DNA of 8,352 bases from an uncultured Mucispirillum sp. (GCA_910586745.1 CAJUJZ010000102.1:1-8352); one strand, 5' to 3'. Positions 1 through 7,476 are shown, counted from the stretch's first letter. Numbers and translations: made by a program. Notes: generated by a model not told the origin, from the letters alone.

Positions 1-396
1 CTTTTTAAAAAGATTACCACTTTGCATTGATAACAATCCTGTTACATTTTCAAAAATGAATAATTTAGGCTTTAATATAGATAAAATTCGTAAATATTCA
101 ATAAAAAGATTTGCTCTGTCATCTATTTGTCTTTTACCTAAAGTTGAATAACTTTGACATGGAGGACCACCCAATAAAATATCTATGTTACCATATTTTA
201 ACATATCCTCTTTATATATAGTAGATATATCACAATCAAATATATCTGTTTTTTTATAATTCAAATGATATCCATTAGCTGCTTTTTTATCAATATCATT
301 TGCAAAAACAATTTGAAATAATTCATTAATATCAAATCCATAACTAAGACCACCAATACCTGCAAAAATATCAACTACTTTTAACTTTCCATTCAT
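1..396 (-). CDS. DNA (cytosine-5-)-methyltransferase, N-terminal part (runs off left edge)
   Basis: This is the first 132 codons of a C5-cytosine DNA methyltransferase, which moves a methyl group from S-adenosylmethionine to cytosine in a specific DNA site. Visible family motifs in order: motif I DIFAGIGG at residues 9-16 (SAM binding), an acidic FANDID segment at 31-36, motif IV GGPPCQS at 76-82 with catalytic Cys80, and motif VI ENV at 116-118. The later motifs and the target-recognition domain lie beyond the window, so the target site cannot be predicted. The start at 396 is set by GGGGG six bases upstream; an ATG at 400 is in another frame and soon hits a stop. The gene begins 15 bases after mnmE, so it is probably co-transcribed. 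All four Gln codons are CAA, whereas mnmE and folD use only CAG, which hints at acquisition. It could be a restriction-modification partner or a solitary methylase. Confidence 0.93.
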   Translation of the reverse strand, partial: MNGKLKVVDIFAGIGGLSYGFDINELFQIVFANDIDKKAANGYHLNYKKTDIFDCDISTIYKEDMLKYGNIDILLGGPPCQSYSTLGKRQIDDRANLFIEYLRILSILKPKLFIFENVTGLLSMQSGNLFKK

Positions 397-402
397 ACAT
401 AA

Positions 403-407
403 CCCCC
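403..407 (-). promoter_or_regulatory. Ribosome binding site of the methyltransferase gene
   Basis: A run of five G (minus strand) lies six bases before the ATG at 396 and directly after the mnmE stop. It decides between three closely spaced ATGs on this strand (starting at 400, 396 and 392): only the one at 396 has both good spacing and the open methyltransferase frame. The G-run resembles the site in front of folD. Confidence 0.65.
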
Positions 408-411
408 AAAC

Positions 412-1767
412 TTATTTACCTATGCAGAATGAAGAAAAAACAATATCTAATACTTTTTCACTATAGTTATCCCCTGTTATTTCAGAAAGCAGGCTGATTG
501 CTATTTCTAAATCAATACAGAGCATATCAATAGGGTATACGCCAAGGGATAAGCCTATTTTTTCAATGATTTCTTTTATTTCCATTAATATAGTATGGTG
601 TCTTTCTGTAATTGCTGCAGCATTTGATTTTATTTCATTATCATGCAGGCTTGTTTTTTCATTTAAAATCTCTACAAGCTTTTCCATATTTATACCTGTT
701 TTTGCTGAAATATAAATATCTGCATTATCACAAGACTTATTATTTGTAATATCTAATTTATTACCTATAATAATACGGTTAGAGTTTTTTGTATATTCTA
801 ATATATTATAATCTTCTTCTGTTAATGGGCTAGATACATCAAGCAGTAAAAGAACAATATCAGCAGTTTCTATTTTCTGCCTGCTTCTATCTATTCCTAT
901 CTGCTCTATATTTTCATCTGATAAGCGGATACCTGCAGTATCAGTTAAATGAACAGGAAAACCGCCAATATATAAGCTTTCTTTAATAAAATCTCTTGTA
1001 GTACCAGCAATATCTGAAACAATAGCTCTTTCTTCTTTTAAAAATGCATTCATTAAAGAAGACTTGCCAACATTTGGTTTTCCTGCAATAACAATTTCTA
1101 AACCACGATTTGCGTTTCTGTAACTTTTATATGATGAAATAAGTGAGTTTATAACTGATAAAATATTTTCACAGTCCTGCTTTAAAACTGGAAGTTCTTC
1201 ATCAACAGTATCTTCATCTGGAAAATCTATTTTTGCTTCCATAACAGCTTTCATTTTTAAAAGCTTATCTTTTATATTGTCAAGCTCATGTTTTAAAAAA
1301 CCCTGAAGCTGATTATATGCAGAATTTACCCCTTCTACAGATTTTGCAGAAATTAATTCCTGAATAGATTCTGCCTGAGTTAAGTCTATTTTACCATTTA
1401 AAAAAGCACGCTTAGAAAATTCGCCGCCTTCTGCAGGCCTTATATTTAATGAATAAATTGCAGAAAGTGCAGCATTAACAAGAACAGGATTGCCATGAAA
1501 TGATATTTCCACTACATCTTCCCCAGTAAAAGAATGGGGAGCTTTAAAATAAACCGCTAAAACATCATCATGAAGATTTTCTTTTTCAATATTAAAGCAG
1601 TAAAGGCTTACATAGTTTGGCTTAATATCAGATGGATTGATACTTTTGCCACCCTTTTCCATTAAAGAATATACCTTTAATGCATTACTTCCTGAAATTC
1701 GCAGTGATATAACTGGACTTGTTACAAGGGGTGTAATGGGAGCAGCAATAGTATCAGTATTAATCAT
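412..1767 (-). CDS. mnmE: tRNA modification GTPase MnmE (TrmE)
   Basis: MnmE is a cytoplasmic GTPase that, with MnmG (not in this window), builds the aminomethyl or carboxymethylaminomethyl group on uridine-34 of certain tRNAs, using methylene-tetrahydrofolate as carbon donor. At 451 residues it has normal length. The N-terminal folate-binding domain covers about 1-118 (TGEDVVEI 81-88, GEFSKRAFLNGK 115-126). A helical domain is interrupted by the G domain at about 220-375: G1 GKPNVGKSS 229-237, TTRD 256-259, DTAG 276-279, NKLD 336-339, SAK 354-356. Glu288 aligns with the catalytic glutamate of the E. coli enzyme. The C-terminus is the diagnostic FCIGK with Cys448. Oddity: the usual glycine-rich loop before RISG is replaced by LVTSP (14-18) with no change in length. 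The start overlaps the folD stop by one base (TAATG), with only a weak GAGA seven bases upstream, so translation is probably coupled to folD. Confidence 0.98.
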   Translation of the reverse strand: MINTDTIAAPITPLVTSPVISLRISGSNALKVYSLMEKGGKSINPSDIKPNYVSLYCFNIEKENLHDDVLAVYFKAPHSFTGEDVVEISFHGNPVLVNAALSAIYSLNIRPAEGGEFSKRAFLNGKIDLTQAESIQELISAKSVEGVNSAYNQLQGFLKHELDNIKDKLLKMKAVMEAKIDFPDEDTVDEELPVLKQDCENILSVINSLISSYKSYRNANRGLEIVIAGKPNVGKSSLMNAFLKEERAIVSDIAGTTRDFIKESLYIGGFPVHLTDTAGIRLSDENIEQIGIDRSRQKIETADIVLLLLDVSSPLTEEDYNILEYTKNSNRIIIGNKLDITNNKSCDNADIYISAKTGINMEKLVEILNEKTSLHDNEIKSNAAAITERHHTILMEIKEIIEKIGLSLGVYPIDMLCIDLEIAISLLSEITGDNYSEKVLDIVFSSFCIGK

Positions 1768-2618
1768 TACAATTTCTCAATCATTTTAAATGCTTTTAAA
1801 GTATTCTGCATAAGTGTTGTAATAGTCATAGGACCAACACCTCCAGGAACAGGTGTAATATAAGAGCATTTATCTTTTACATCTTCAAAATCAACATCAC
1901 CACAAAGTTTGCCGTCTACTCTGTTTATACCTACATCTATTACAACAGCACCATCTTTAACAAATTCTTTTGTAACAAATTTAGGTTTGCCAATAGCTGC
2001 TACTAATATATCAGCATTTGCACAAACTGTTGGCAAATCTTTTGTTTTAGAGTGGCATATAGTAACTGTTGCATTAGCTTTTATAAGCATAGCAGCAACT
2101 GGTTTGCCAACAATATTACTTCTGCCTATAACTACAGCATTTTTTCCGGTTAATTCTATACCATAATCTGCCATTATATTCATTATACCAAAAGGTGTAC
2201 AGGGCATAAGGCAGTCTTCACCAATATTTAAAAGCCCAACATTATAGGGATGGAAACCATCTACATCTTTTTCTGCCCTTATTGCTCTTAAAATAGTTTT
2301 TTCATCACAGCTTTTAGGCAGCGGCAGCTGAACTAATATACCATGTATTTTATCATCATTATTATATTTATTAACAAGAGAAAGCAAATCTTCAGTAGTA
2401 ACATCAGCACTTACCCTTTCTACAACAGAATAAAAACCTGCTTCAACTGCTGCTTTTTCTTTTGAATTAACATATACATTGCTGGCAGGGTCATCACCTG
2501 CAAGTATTACTGCAATACCAGGCATCTTGCCTGTTTTAGCTTTTAGTCCTGCTGTTTCTTTTTTAAGATTTTCTCTAAATTTAGCAGATAACATTTTACC
2601 ATCAAGGATTACTGCCAT
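1767..2618 (-). CDS. folD: Bifunctional methylene-THF dehydrogenase / methenyl-THF cyclohydrolase FolD
   Basis: FolD catalyses the reversible NADP-dependent oxidation of 5,10-methylene-THF to methenyl-THF, then its hydrolysis to 10-formyl-THF, in the cytosolic one-carbon pool. The 283 residues are complete. Seen in order: Tyr49 and Lys53 in YVNSK (catalytic pair), Gln97 in VQLPLP, Asp120 in KDVDGFHP, PCTPFG 139-144, the cofactor-binding loop GRSNIVGKP 165-173, VIDVGIN 226-232, GDVDF 240-244 and the signature TPVPGGVGPMT 255-265. All expected catalytic residues are present. It overlaps the gyrA stop by one base (TAATG) and has a strong AGGGGGG ribosome site inside the end of gyrA. It overlaps mnmE at its other end in the same way. 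MnmE consumes methylene-THF, so the pairing makes metabolic sense. Confidence 0.98.
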   Translation of the reverse strand: MAVILDGKMLSAKFRENLKKETAGLKAKTGKMPGIAVILAGDDPASNVYVNSKEKAAVEAGFYSVVERVSADVTTEDLLSLVNKYNNDDKIHGILVQLPLPKSCDEKTILRAIRAEKDVDGFHPYNVGLLNIGEDCLMPCTPFGIMNIMADYGIELTGKNAVVIGRSNIVGKPVAAMLIKANATVTICHSKTKDLPTVCANADILVAAIGKPKFVTKEFVKDGAVVIDVGINRVDGKLCGDVDFEDVKDKCSYITPVPGGVGPMTITTLMQNTLKAFKMIEKL

Positions 2619-5077
2619 TATATTCCCCCCTGCATTTCTTCTTCATTATCGCTGTCATCTTTTGGAACAACAGTAAATGATATAATTTCATCACCTGATG
2701 TATTCATAAGTCTTGTGCCTTGTGTATTTCTGCCAATAACTGATACTTCAGATGCTGCAATTCTTATTGTTTTGCCGTTTTTAGTAATAAGCATAATATC
2801 ATCTTCGTCCTGATGTATCTGCCTTACACCTACTACAAGTCCAGTTTTAGAAGTAAGTTTCATAAGTTTTAAACCTTTACCACCACGAGACTGGAGCCTG
2901 TATTCGTCTTTATCTGTACCTTTTCCGTAACCTAATGATGTTACAGCTAAAAGCGGACTGTATTCTTCTACAACTTCAGCAGAAACAACAACATCATCTC
3001 TTTCAAGCATTATACCGCGAACACCAGTAGCAGTTCTACCCATAGGACGAACATCTTCAACACTAAACTGAATAGTTTTTCCGTCTCTTGTAGCAAGGAA
3101 AACTTTATCATCATCTCCAGTTAATAATGTAGTAACTATTTCATCATTATCTTTTAGATTAAGTGCAATTATACCGCTTCTGCCGCTTTTAAATTCTACT
3201 GTTTTAACACGCTTTACTACGCCAAATTTAGTAGCAAAGAAAATAGATTTAGTTTCATCTTTTTCAGGCAGTGTTAAAAATGATGCTATTTTTTCATTTT
3301 CATCTAAAGTTAAAAGATTAGAAATATGTCTGCCTTTTGAATCTCTTGACTGCTCTGGTATCTGGTACACTTTTAAGAAATGCACTTTACCTTTAGTAGT
3401 AAAGATGAAAAGGTGGCTTTTATTTGTTGTATAAATTATTTCTTCAACAAAATCTTCGCTTTTATTTGCAGCACCTATTTTACCTTTACCGCCTCTTTTC
3501 TGTGCAGTAAAGTTATTAAGAAGTGTTCTTTTAATATAACCGTTATGAGTAATTGTAACAACCATTTCATCATTTGGTATTAGATCTTCATAATCAATAT
3601 CATCAATACTGTCAGCAATTTCTGTTTTTCTTTCATCACCGTATCTTGTTTTAATATCAACTATTTCTTCTCTAATAACGCTCATAAGTTTTGATTTAGA
3701 ATTAAGTATAGAGTTATAGTATTCTATATCTTTTTTAAGCTGTTCATATTCTTCATTTAATTTATTAATTTCAAGTCCTGTAATTTTGGCAAGACGCATA
3801 TCAAGTATTGCCTGAGATTGAAGTTCTGATAAATCAAACCTGTCCATTAATGCTTTTTTAGCAGTAGGTGTATCTTTAGATTCTTTAATTATTTTAACTA
3901 CTTCATCAATATTTTGAACAGCTATTTTCAGGCCTTCAACTATGTGCATTCTTTCTTCTGCTTTCATAAGTTTATAGCGTGTTCTTCTAGTAACAACTTC
4001 TATTCTGTGATTTAAAAATTCAGTTAAAATATTTTCTAAAGTTAAAAGCTGAGGTCTTCCCCCAACAAGAGCAACCATATTAAAACCAAAAGAAGATTCT
4101 AATGCAGTAAATTTATAAAGTCTGTTTAAAATAACTTCTGCTGATTCGCCTTTTTTTACATCTATTAATATTTTAATACCTTTCATACTTGATACATCTC
4201 TTATATCTGTAATACCAGGTATTTTTTTCTCATTTACAAGCTCAGCAATTTTTTCAACAAGTACAGATTTATTTACCTGATAAGGAATTTCAGTAATTAC
4301 AATCTGCTCTTTGCCGCCTTTTACTTCAATTATTTCAGCTCTAGCTCTTATTTTGATACTTGCTCTGCCTGTTTTATAAGCATTTATAATATCCCCTTTT
4401 CCCATAATAATACCGCTTGTAGGGAAATCTGGGCCTTTTATAATATTAAATAAGCCTTCTTCAGTATATTCTTCTTCATCTATCATATAAAGAAGTCCGT
4501 CCATAACTTCTGATAAGTTATGAGGCGGGATATTTGTAGCCATACCAACAGCAATACCAGAAATACCATTTATTAAAAGGTTAGGTACTTTCGTAGGGAA
4601 AACTGTAGGTTCAGTCATAGAGCCGTCATAGTTTGGCATAAAGTCAACTGTATTACAATCAATATCTGCCATAAGTTCATCACTTATGCGTGCCATTCTA
4701 GCTTCAGTATAACGAGATGCAGCAGCACTGTCGCCATCTATTGAGCCAAAGTTACCCTGACCGATAACAAGTGGATATCTCATAGAGAAATCTTGAGCAA
4801 GACGAACAAGTGCATCATAAATTGCTCTATCGCCATGTGGGTGAAGTTTACCCATAGTATCCCCAACAATACGGGCAGATTTTTTGTTAGGCTTATTATA
4901 CTGCACACCCATTTCATTCATTGTAAAAAGAACACGCCTGTGAACTGGTTTTAAACCATCCCTAACATCTGGCAGTGCCCTTCCTGCAATAACACTCATA
5001 GCATAGTCTAAGTAGCTGTTTTTAAGAGTATCTTCTATTGATACATCTTGAATATTTTTATCTAACATATCACTCAT
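2618..5077 (-). CDS. gyrA: DNA gyrase subunit A
   Basis: GyrA is the DNA cleavage-rejoining and wrapping subunit of gyrase (A2B2), which introduces negative supercoils using ATP. The 819-residue protein is complete. The winged-helix breakage-reunion domain holds the catalytic Tyr123 in ASRYTEARM, preceded by the quinolone-contact stretch HPHGDRAIYD (79-88). The coiled-coil arm and C-gate follow to about residue 500. The C-terminal beta-pinwheel starts with a canonical GyrA-box, QKRGGKG at 526-532, which identifies it as gyrase rather than topoisomerase IV; a second similar heptad, QSRGGKG, occurs at 729-735. The tail (807-815) is acidic. The position equivalent to E. coli Ser83 is Arg84, which is unusual, while the Asp87 equivalent (Asp88) is kept. 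The start is supported by GGTGA six bases upstream; Met4 is a less well-spaced alternative. It begins 15 bases after gyrB. Confidence 0.98.
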   Translation of the reverse strand: MSDMLDKNIQDVSIEDTLKNSYLDYAMSVIAGRALPDVRDGLKPVHRRVLFTMNEMGVQYNKPNKKSARIVGDTMGKLHPHGDRAIYDALVRLAQDFSMRYPLVIGQGNFGSIDGDSAAASRYTEARMARISDELMADIDCNTVDFMPNYDGSMTEPTVFPTKVPNLLINGISGIAVGMATNIPPHNLSEVMDGLLYMIDEEEYTEEGLFNIIKGPDFPTSGIIMGKGDIINAYKTGRASIKIRARAEIIEVKGGKEQIVITEIPYQVNKSVLVEKIAELVNEKKIPGITDIRDVSSMKGIKILIDVKKGESAEVILNRLYKFTALESSFGFNMVALVGGRPQLLTLENILTEFLNHRIEVVTRRTRYKLMKAEERMHIVEGLKIAVQNIDEVVKIIKESKDTPTAKKALMDRFDLSELQSQAILDMRLAKITGLEINKLNEEYEQLKKDIEYYNSILNSKSKLMSVIREEIVDIKTRYGDERKTEIADSIDDIDYEDLIPNDEMVVTITHNGYIKRTLLNNFTAQKRGGKGKIGAANKSEDFVEEIIYTTNKSHLFIFTTKGKVHFLKVYQIPEQSRDSKGRHISNLLTLDENEKIASFLTLPEKDETKSIFFATKFGVVKRVKTVEFKSGRSGIIALNLKDNDEIVTTLLTGDDDKVFLATRDGKTIQFSVEDVRPMGRTATGVRGIMLERDDVVVSAEVVEEYSPLLAVTSLGYGKGTDKDEYRLQSRGGKGLKLMKLTSKTGLVVGVRQIHQDEDDIMLITKNGKTIRIAASEVSVIGRNTQGTRLMNTSGDEIISFTVVPKDDSDNEEEMQGGI
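2625..2631 (-). promoter_or_regulatory. Ribosome binding site of folD, embedded in the end of gyrA
   Basis: AGGGGGG on the minus strand sits six bases before the folD ATG and is formed by the last gyrA codons (CAG GGG GGA, encoding Gln-Gly-Gly). The gyrA stop and folD start share one base (TAATG). A strong site plus a stop-start overlap suggests re-initiation or coupled translation of folD after gyrA. Confidence 0.7.
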
Positions 5078-5083
5078 TTATTT

Positions 5084-5088
5084 TCACC
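5084..5088 (-). promoter_or_regulatory. Ribosome binding site of gyrA
   Basis: GGTGA on the minus strand lies six bases before the ATG at 5077, in the 15-base gap after the gyrB stop. It favours Met1 over the in-frame Met4. Confidence 0.6.
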
Positions 5089-5092
5089 ATTC

Positions 5093-7459
5093 CTATATAT
5101 CAAGGTTGCGGACATTTAATGCATTCATTTCAATAAATTCTCTCCTAGGACCAACAGTATCACCCATTAATAATGAGAAAAGTTCATCTGCTGCTTCTGC
5201 ATCTTCAATATTGATTTTGTAAAGGCTTCTTCTTTCTGGGTCCATTGTAGTTTCCCAAAGCTGTTCTGGGTTCATTTCACCAAGACCTTTAAATCTTGAA
5301 ATATCTAAACCTTTTCTGCCCCTTGTATCTATAAAACTAATTAAAGATGAAAGTTTATCAAATTCCATAGTAGAATTATCTTTTAAAGTAATTTTATATG
5401 GAGCTTTACCAATTTCTGAAATATATGAGCCTATACGACGAAGCTCTTTAAAATCACTACTTAATACAAGATGAGTATCTATAAAGATTTTTTCATGTTT
5501 TTTCTCAAAAGAAATACCATATTTAGAAAATTCTTCATTAAATACTATTTCAATATTTTTATAGTTTTCAAAAGCATTAATACTGTCAAGATATGCTTTT
5601 AACTTTTCTACCTGGTCTTTTGATTCAAAAAGTTTTGCATCCATATCTTTATATATAGCAAAAGTTTCTGCCATTTCTTCATTATAACCTTTTTTAATTA
5701 ATTTATCTAAATGTTTCTGATATTTTAAAAGCTGAATAAATAAAGGTTTAGACCTGCCTGCTTTTAAATTATCAATAGTAAAATCAGATAATGCAGAATC
5801 AAGCAGGAAGTTTTCAAGTTCATCATCATTTTTAACAAATCTGCTTGATTTACCTCTTGTAACTTTATATAAAGGCGGATTTGCAAGATATACATATCCT
5901 CTTTCTATTAACTCTCTCATGTGGCGGAAAAAAAATGTTAATAAAAGTGTAGCAATGTGAGCACCATCAACATCCGCATCTGTCATAATAATAATTTTAT
6001 GATAGCGAAGTTTTTCTGGATTAAATGCATCTTTACCAATACCAGCACCAAAAGCAGTAATCATATTTCTAATTTCTTGAGAAGAAAGCATTTTATCAAG
6101 TCTTGCTTTTTCTACATTCAATATTTTACCGCGAAGTGGGAGGATAGCCTGAAAGTCTGAATTTCTTCCCTGCTTTGCAGAACCGCCCGCAGAATCCCCC
6201 TCAACTATGAATACTTCTGCTTTTGCAGGGTCTTTTTCATGGCAGTCTGCAAGTTTACCAGGGAGAGAATCTCTTTCAAGAGCAGATTTTCTTCTAGTTA
6301 ATTCTTTAGCTTTCCTTGCAGCTTCCCTTGCCATATAAGCCTGTAATGCTTTTTCAAGGATTTTTTTTACTATAACGCCATTTTCTTCCATATAATCCTG
6401 CAATGCAGGACTCACAATAGATTCAACAGCTGTTTTTGCATTATTTGAGCCAAGTTTAGTTTTTGTCTGACCTTCAAAAACAGGGTCTGTCATTTTTATA
6501 GATAAAACAGCAGACATTCCTTCACGAATATCTTCTCCTGATAAATTATTTTCTTTAACAAGATTGTTTTTTGTAACATAAGAGTTGAAAGCTTTAGTTA
6601 ATGCAGCTTTAAAACCTGCCTCATGTGTACCGCCTTCTTCTGTATGAATATTGTTTACATAAGAGTATATACTTTCGTTATAAGAATCATTGTATATAAT
6701 AGCAAGTTCAACTATAATATTATTTGATTCACCTTTTACATATATAGGTTCATCAAAAATAAGATTTTTAGTTTTATTAATATATTTAACAAAGCTTGGA
6801 ATACCGCCTTCTGCATGAAATTCTTCGCTTACATCAAATCTTTCATCAATAAGTTTTATTTTTATTCCGCTGTTAAGATATGCAAGCTCTCTAAATCTTT
6901 TAGCAAGAGTTTCATAACTTAACTCTAATGTTTCAAAAATCTGACCATCTGGTTTAAAAGTTATTTTTGTTCCAGTTTTAGAACTGTTCCCTATTCTCTG
7001 CACTTCACCTGTCGGCTTGCCTCTTTCAAAAGACTGAGTAAAAATACCACCATCACGCTGGACTACTGCTGTTAAACTTTCAGATAATGCGTTAACTACA
7101 GAAACACCAACACCATGCAGACCACCTGATGTTTTATAAGAATTAGTATCAAATTTACCACCTGCATGAAGAACTGTTAAAACTACCTGTAATGTAGAAA
7201 CTTTTGCAGTAGGGTGAATACCTACAGGAATACCACGACCATCATCTTCTACTGTAATGCTTCCGTCAATATGAAGTATAACAGAAATATTTTTACAGTA
7301 TCCTGCCATTGCTTCATCTATAGAGTTATCTATTACTTCATATACTAAATGATGAAGCCCTCTGACTCCAGTAGAGCCAATATACATACCAGGACGCTGT
7401 CTTACTGCCTGTAAACCCTCTAATACTTTAATACTACTTTCACTGTAATTTTCTGACAT
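5093..7459 (-). CDS. gyrB: DNA gyrase subunit B
   Basis: GyrB is the ATPase subunit of gyrase and supplies the metal-binding TOPRIM domain for strand cleavage. The 788-residue protein is complete. The GHKL ATPase region shows Glu41 and Asn45 in EVIDNSIDEA, DDGRGIP 72-78, and the ATP lid and glycine-rich loop GGLHGVGVS 112-120. Arg135 matches E. coli Arg136, a coumarin-contact residue. The transducer carries QTKTKLGS 331-338 (Lys333 equals E. coli Lys337). TOPRIM shows EGDSAGG 420-426 and DADVDG 494-499, so the metal ligands Glu420, Asp494 and Asp496 are intact. A block at about 540-710 corresponds to the large insert of proteobacterial GyrB; it is absent from the ~640-residue Gram-positive form. 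The end has RFKGLGEMNPEQLWETTMDP (722-741) and finishes NLDI. One conserved residue differs: VGPRR (769-773) instead of VEPRR. The gene follows recF by 17 bases. Confidence 0.98.
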   Translation of the reverse strand: MSENYSESSIKVLEGLQAVRQRPGMYIGSTGVRGLHHLVYEVIDNSIDEAMAGYCKNISVILHIDGSITVEDDGRGIPVGIHPTAKVSTLQVVLTVLHAGGKFDTNSYKTSGGLHGVGVSVVNALSESLTAVVQRDGGIFTQSFERGKPTGEVQRIGNSSKTGTKITFKPDGQIFETLELSYETLAKRFRELAYLNSGIKIKLIDERFDVSEEFHAEGGIPSFVKYINKTKNLIFDEPIYVKGESNNIIVELAIIYNDSYNESIYSYVNNIHTEEGGTHEAGFKAALTKAFNSYVTKNNLVKENNLSGEDIREGMSAVLSIKMTDPVFEGQTKTKLGSNNAKTAVESIVSPALQDYMEENGVIVKKILEKALQAYMAREAARKAKELTRRKSALERDSLPGKLADCHEKDPAKAEVFIVEGDSAGGSAKQGRNSDFQAILPLRGKILNVEKARLDKMLSSQEIRNMITAFGAGIGKDAFNPEKLRYHKIIIMTDADVDGAHIATLLLTFFFRHMRELIERGYVYLANPPLYKVTRGKSSRFVKNDDELENFLLDSALSDFTIDNLKAGRSKPLFIQLLKYQKHLDKLIKKGYNEEMAETFAIYKDMDAKLFESKDQVEKLKAYLDSINAFENYKNIEIVFNEEFSKYGISFEKKHEKIFIDTHLVLSSDFKELRRIGSYISEIGKAPYKITLKDNSTMEFDKLSSLISFIDTRGRKGLDISRFKGLGEMNPEQLWETTMDPERRSLYKINIEDAEAADELFSLLMGDTVGPRREFIEMNALNVRNLDI

Positions 7460-7461
7460 AA

Positions 7462-7470
7462 CCTTCCCTT
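7462..7470 (-). promoter_or_regulatory. Ribosome binding site of gyrB
   Basis: AAGGGAAGG on the minus strand ends two bases before the ATG at 7459; its GGGA part is five bases away. It lies in the AT-rich 17-base gap after the recF stop. No convincing promoter or terminator hairpin is visible in that gap, so gyrB is probably read from upstream. Confidence 0.6.
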
Positions 7471-7476
7471 ATATAT

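Noticed and set aside
1909..2166. Open frame on the plus strand, 85 codons
   Set aside because: It lies fully antisense to folD, whose catalytic motifs are intact; it has no recognisable domain and is a shadow of low-GC coding DNA.
2479..2676. Open frame on the plus strand, 65 codons
   Set aside because: Antisense across the gyrA-folD junction; no family resemblance.
3380..3583. Open frame on the plus strand, 67 codons, Phe- and Cys-rich
   Set aside because: Antisense to the GyrA-box region of gyrA; its composition merely mirrors Lys/Glu codons of the other strand.
5078..5092. Terminator or promoter between gyrB and gyrA
   Set aside because: The gap is 15 bases with only a ribosome site; no hairpin or T-tract is possible in that space.
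5928..5935. Eight-U run in the gyrB message as a slippage site
   Set aside because: It encodes the conserved LTFFFRHM segment in frame; no alternative frame extends to a meaningful product.
5957..6160. Open frame on the plus strand, 67 codons
   Set aside because: Antisense to the highly conserved TOPRIM region of gyrB; no support for a separate gene.
6361..6368. Eight-A run in the gyrB message as a possible frameshift site
   Set aside because: The frame is intact on both sides, encodes conserved residues (VKKILEKA), and such runs are expected at this base composition.
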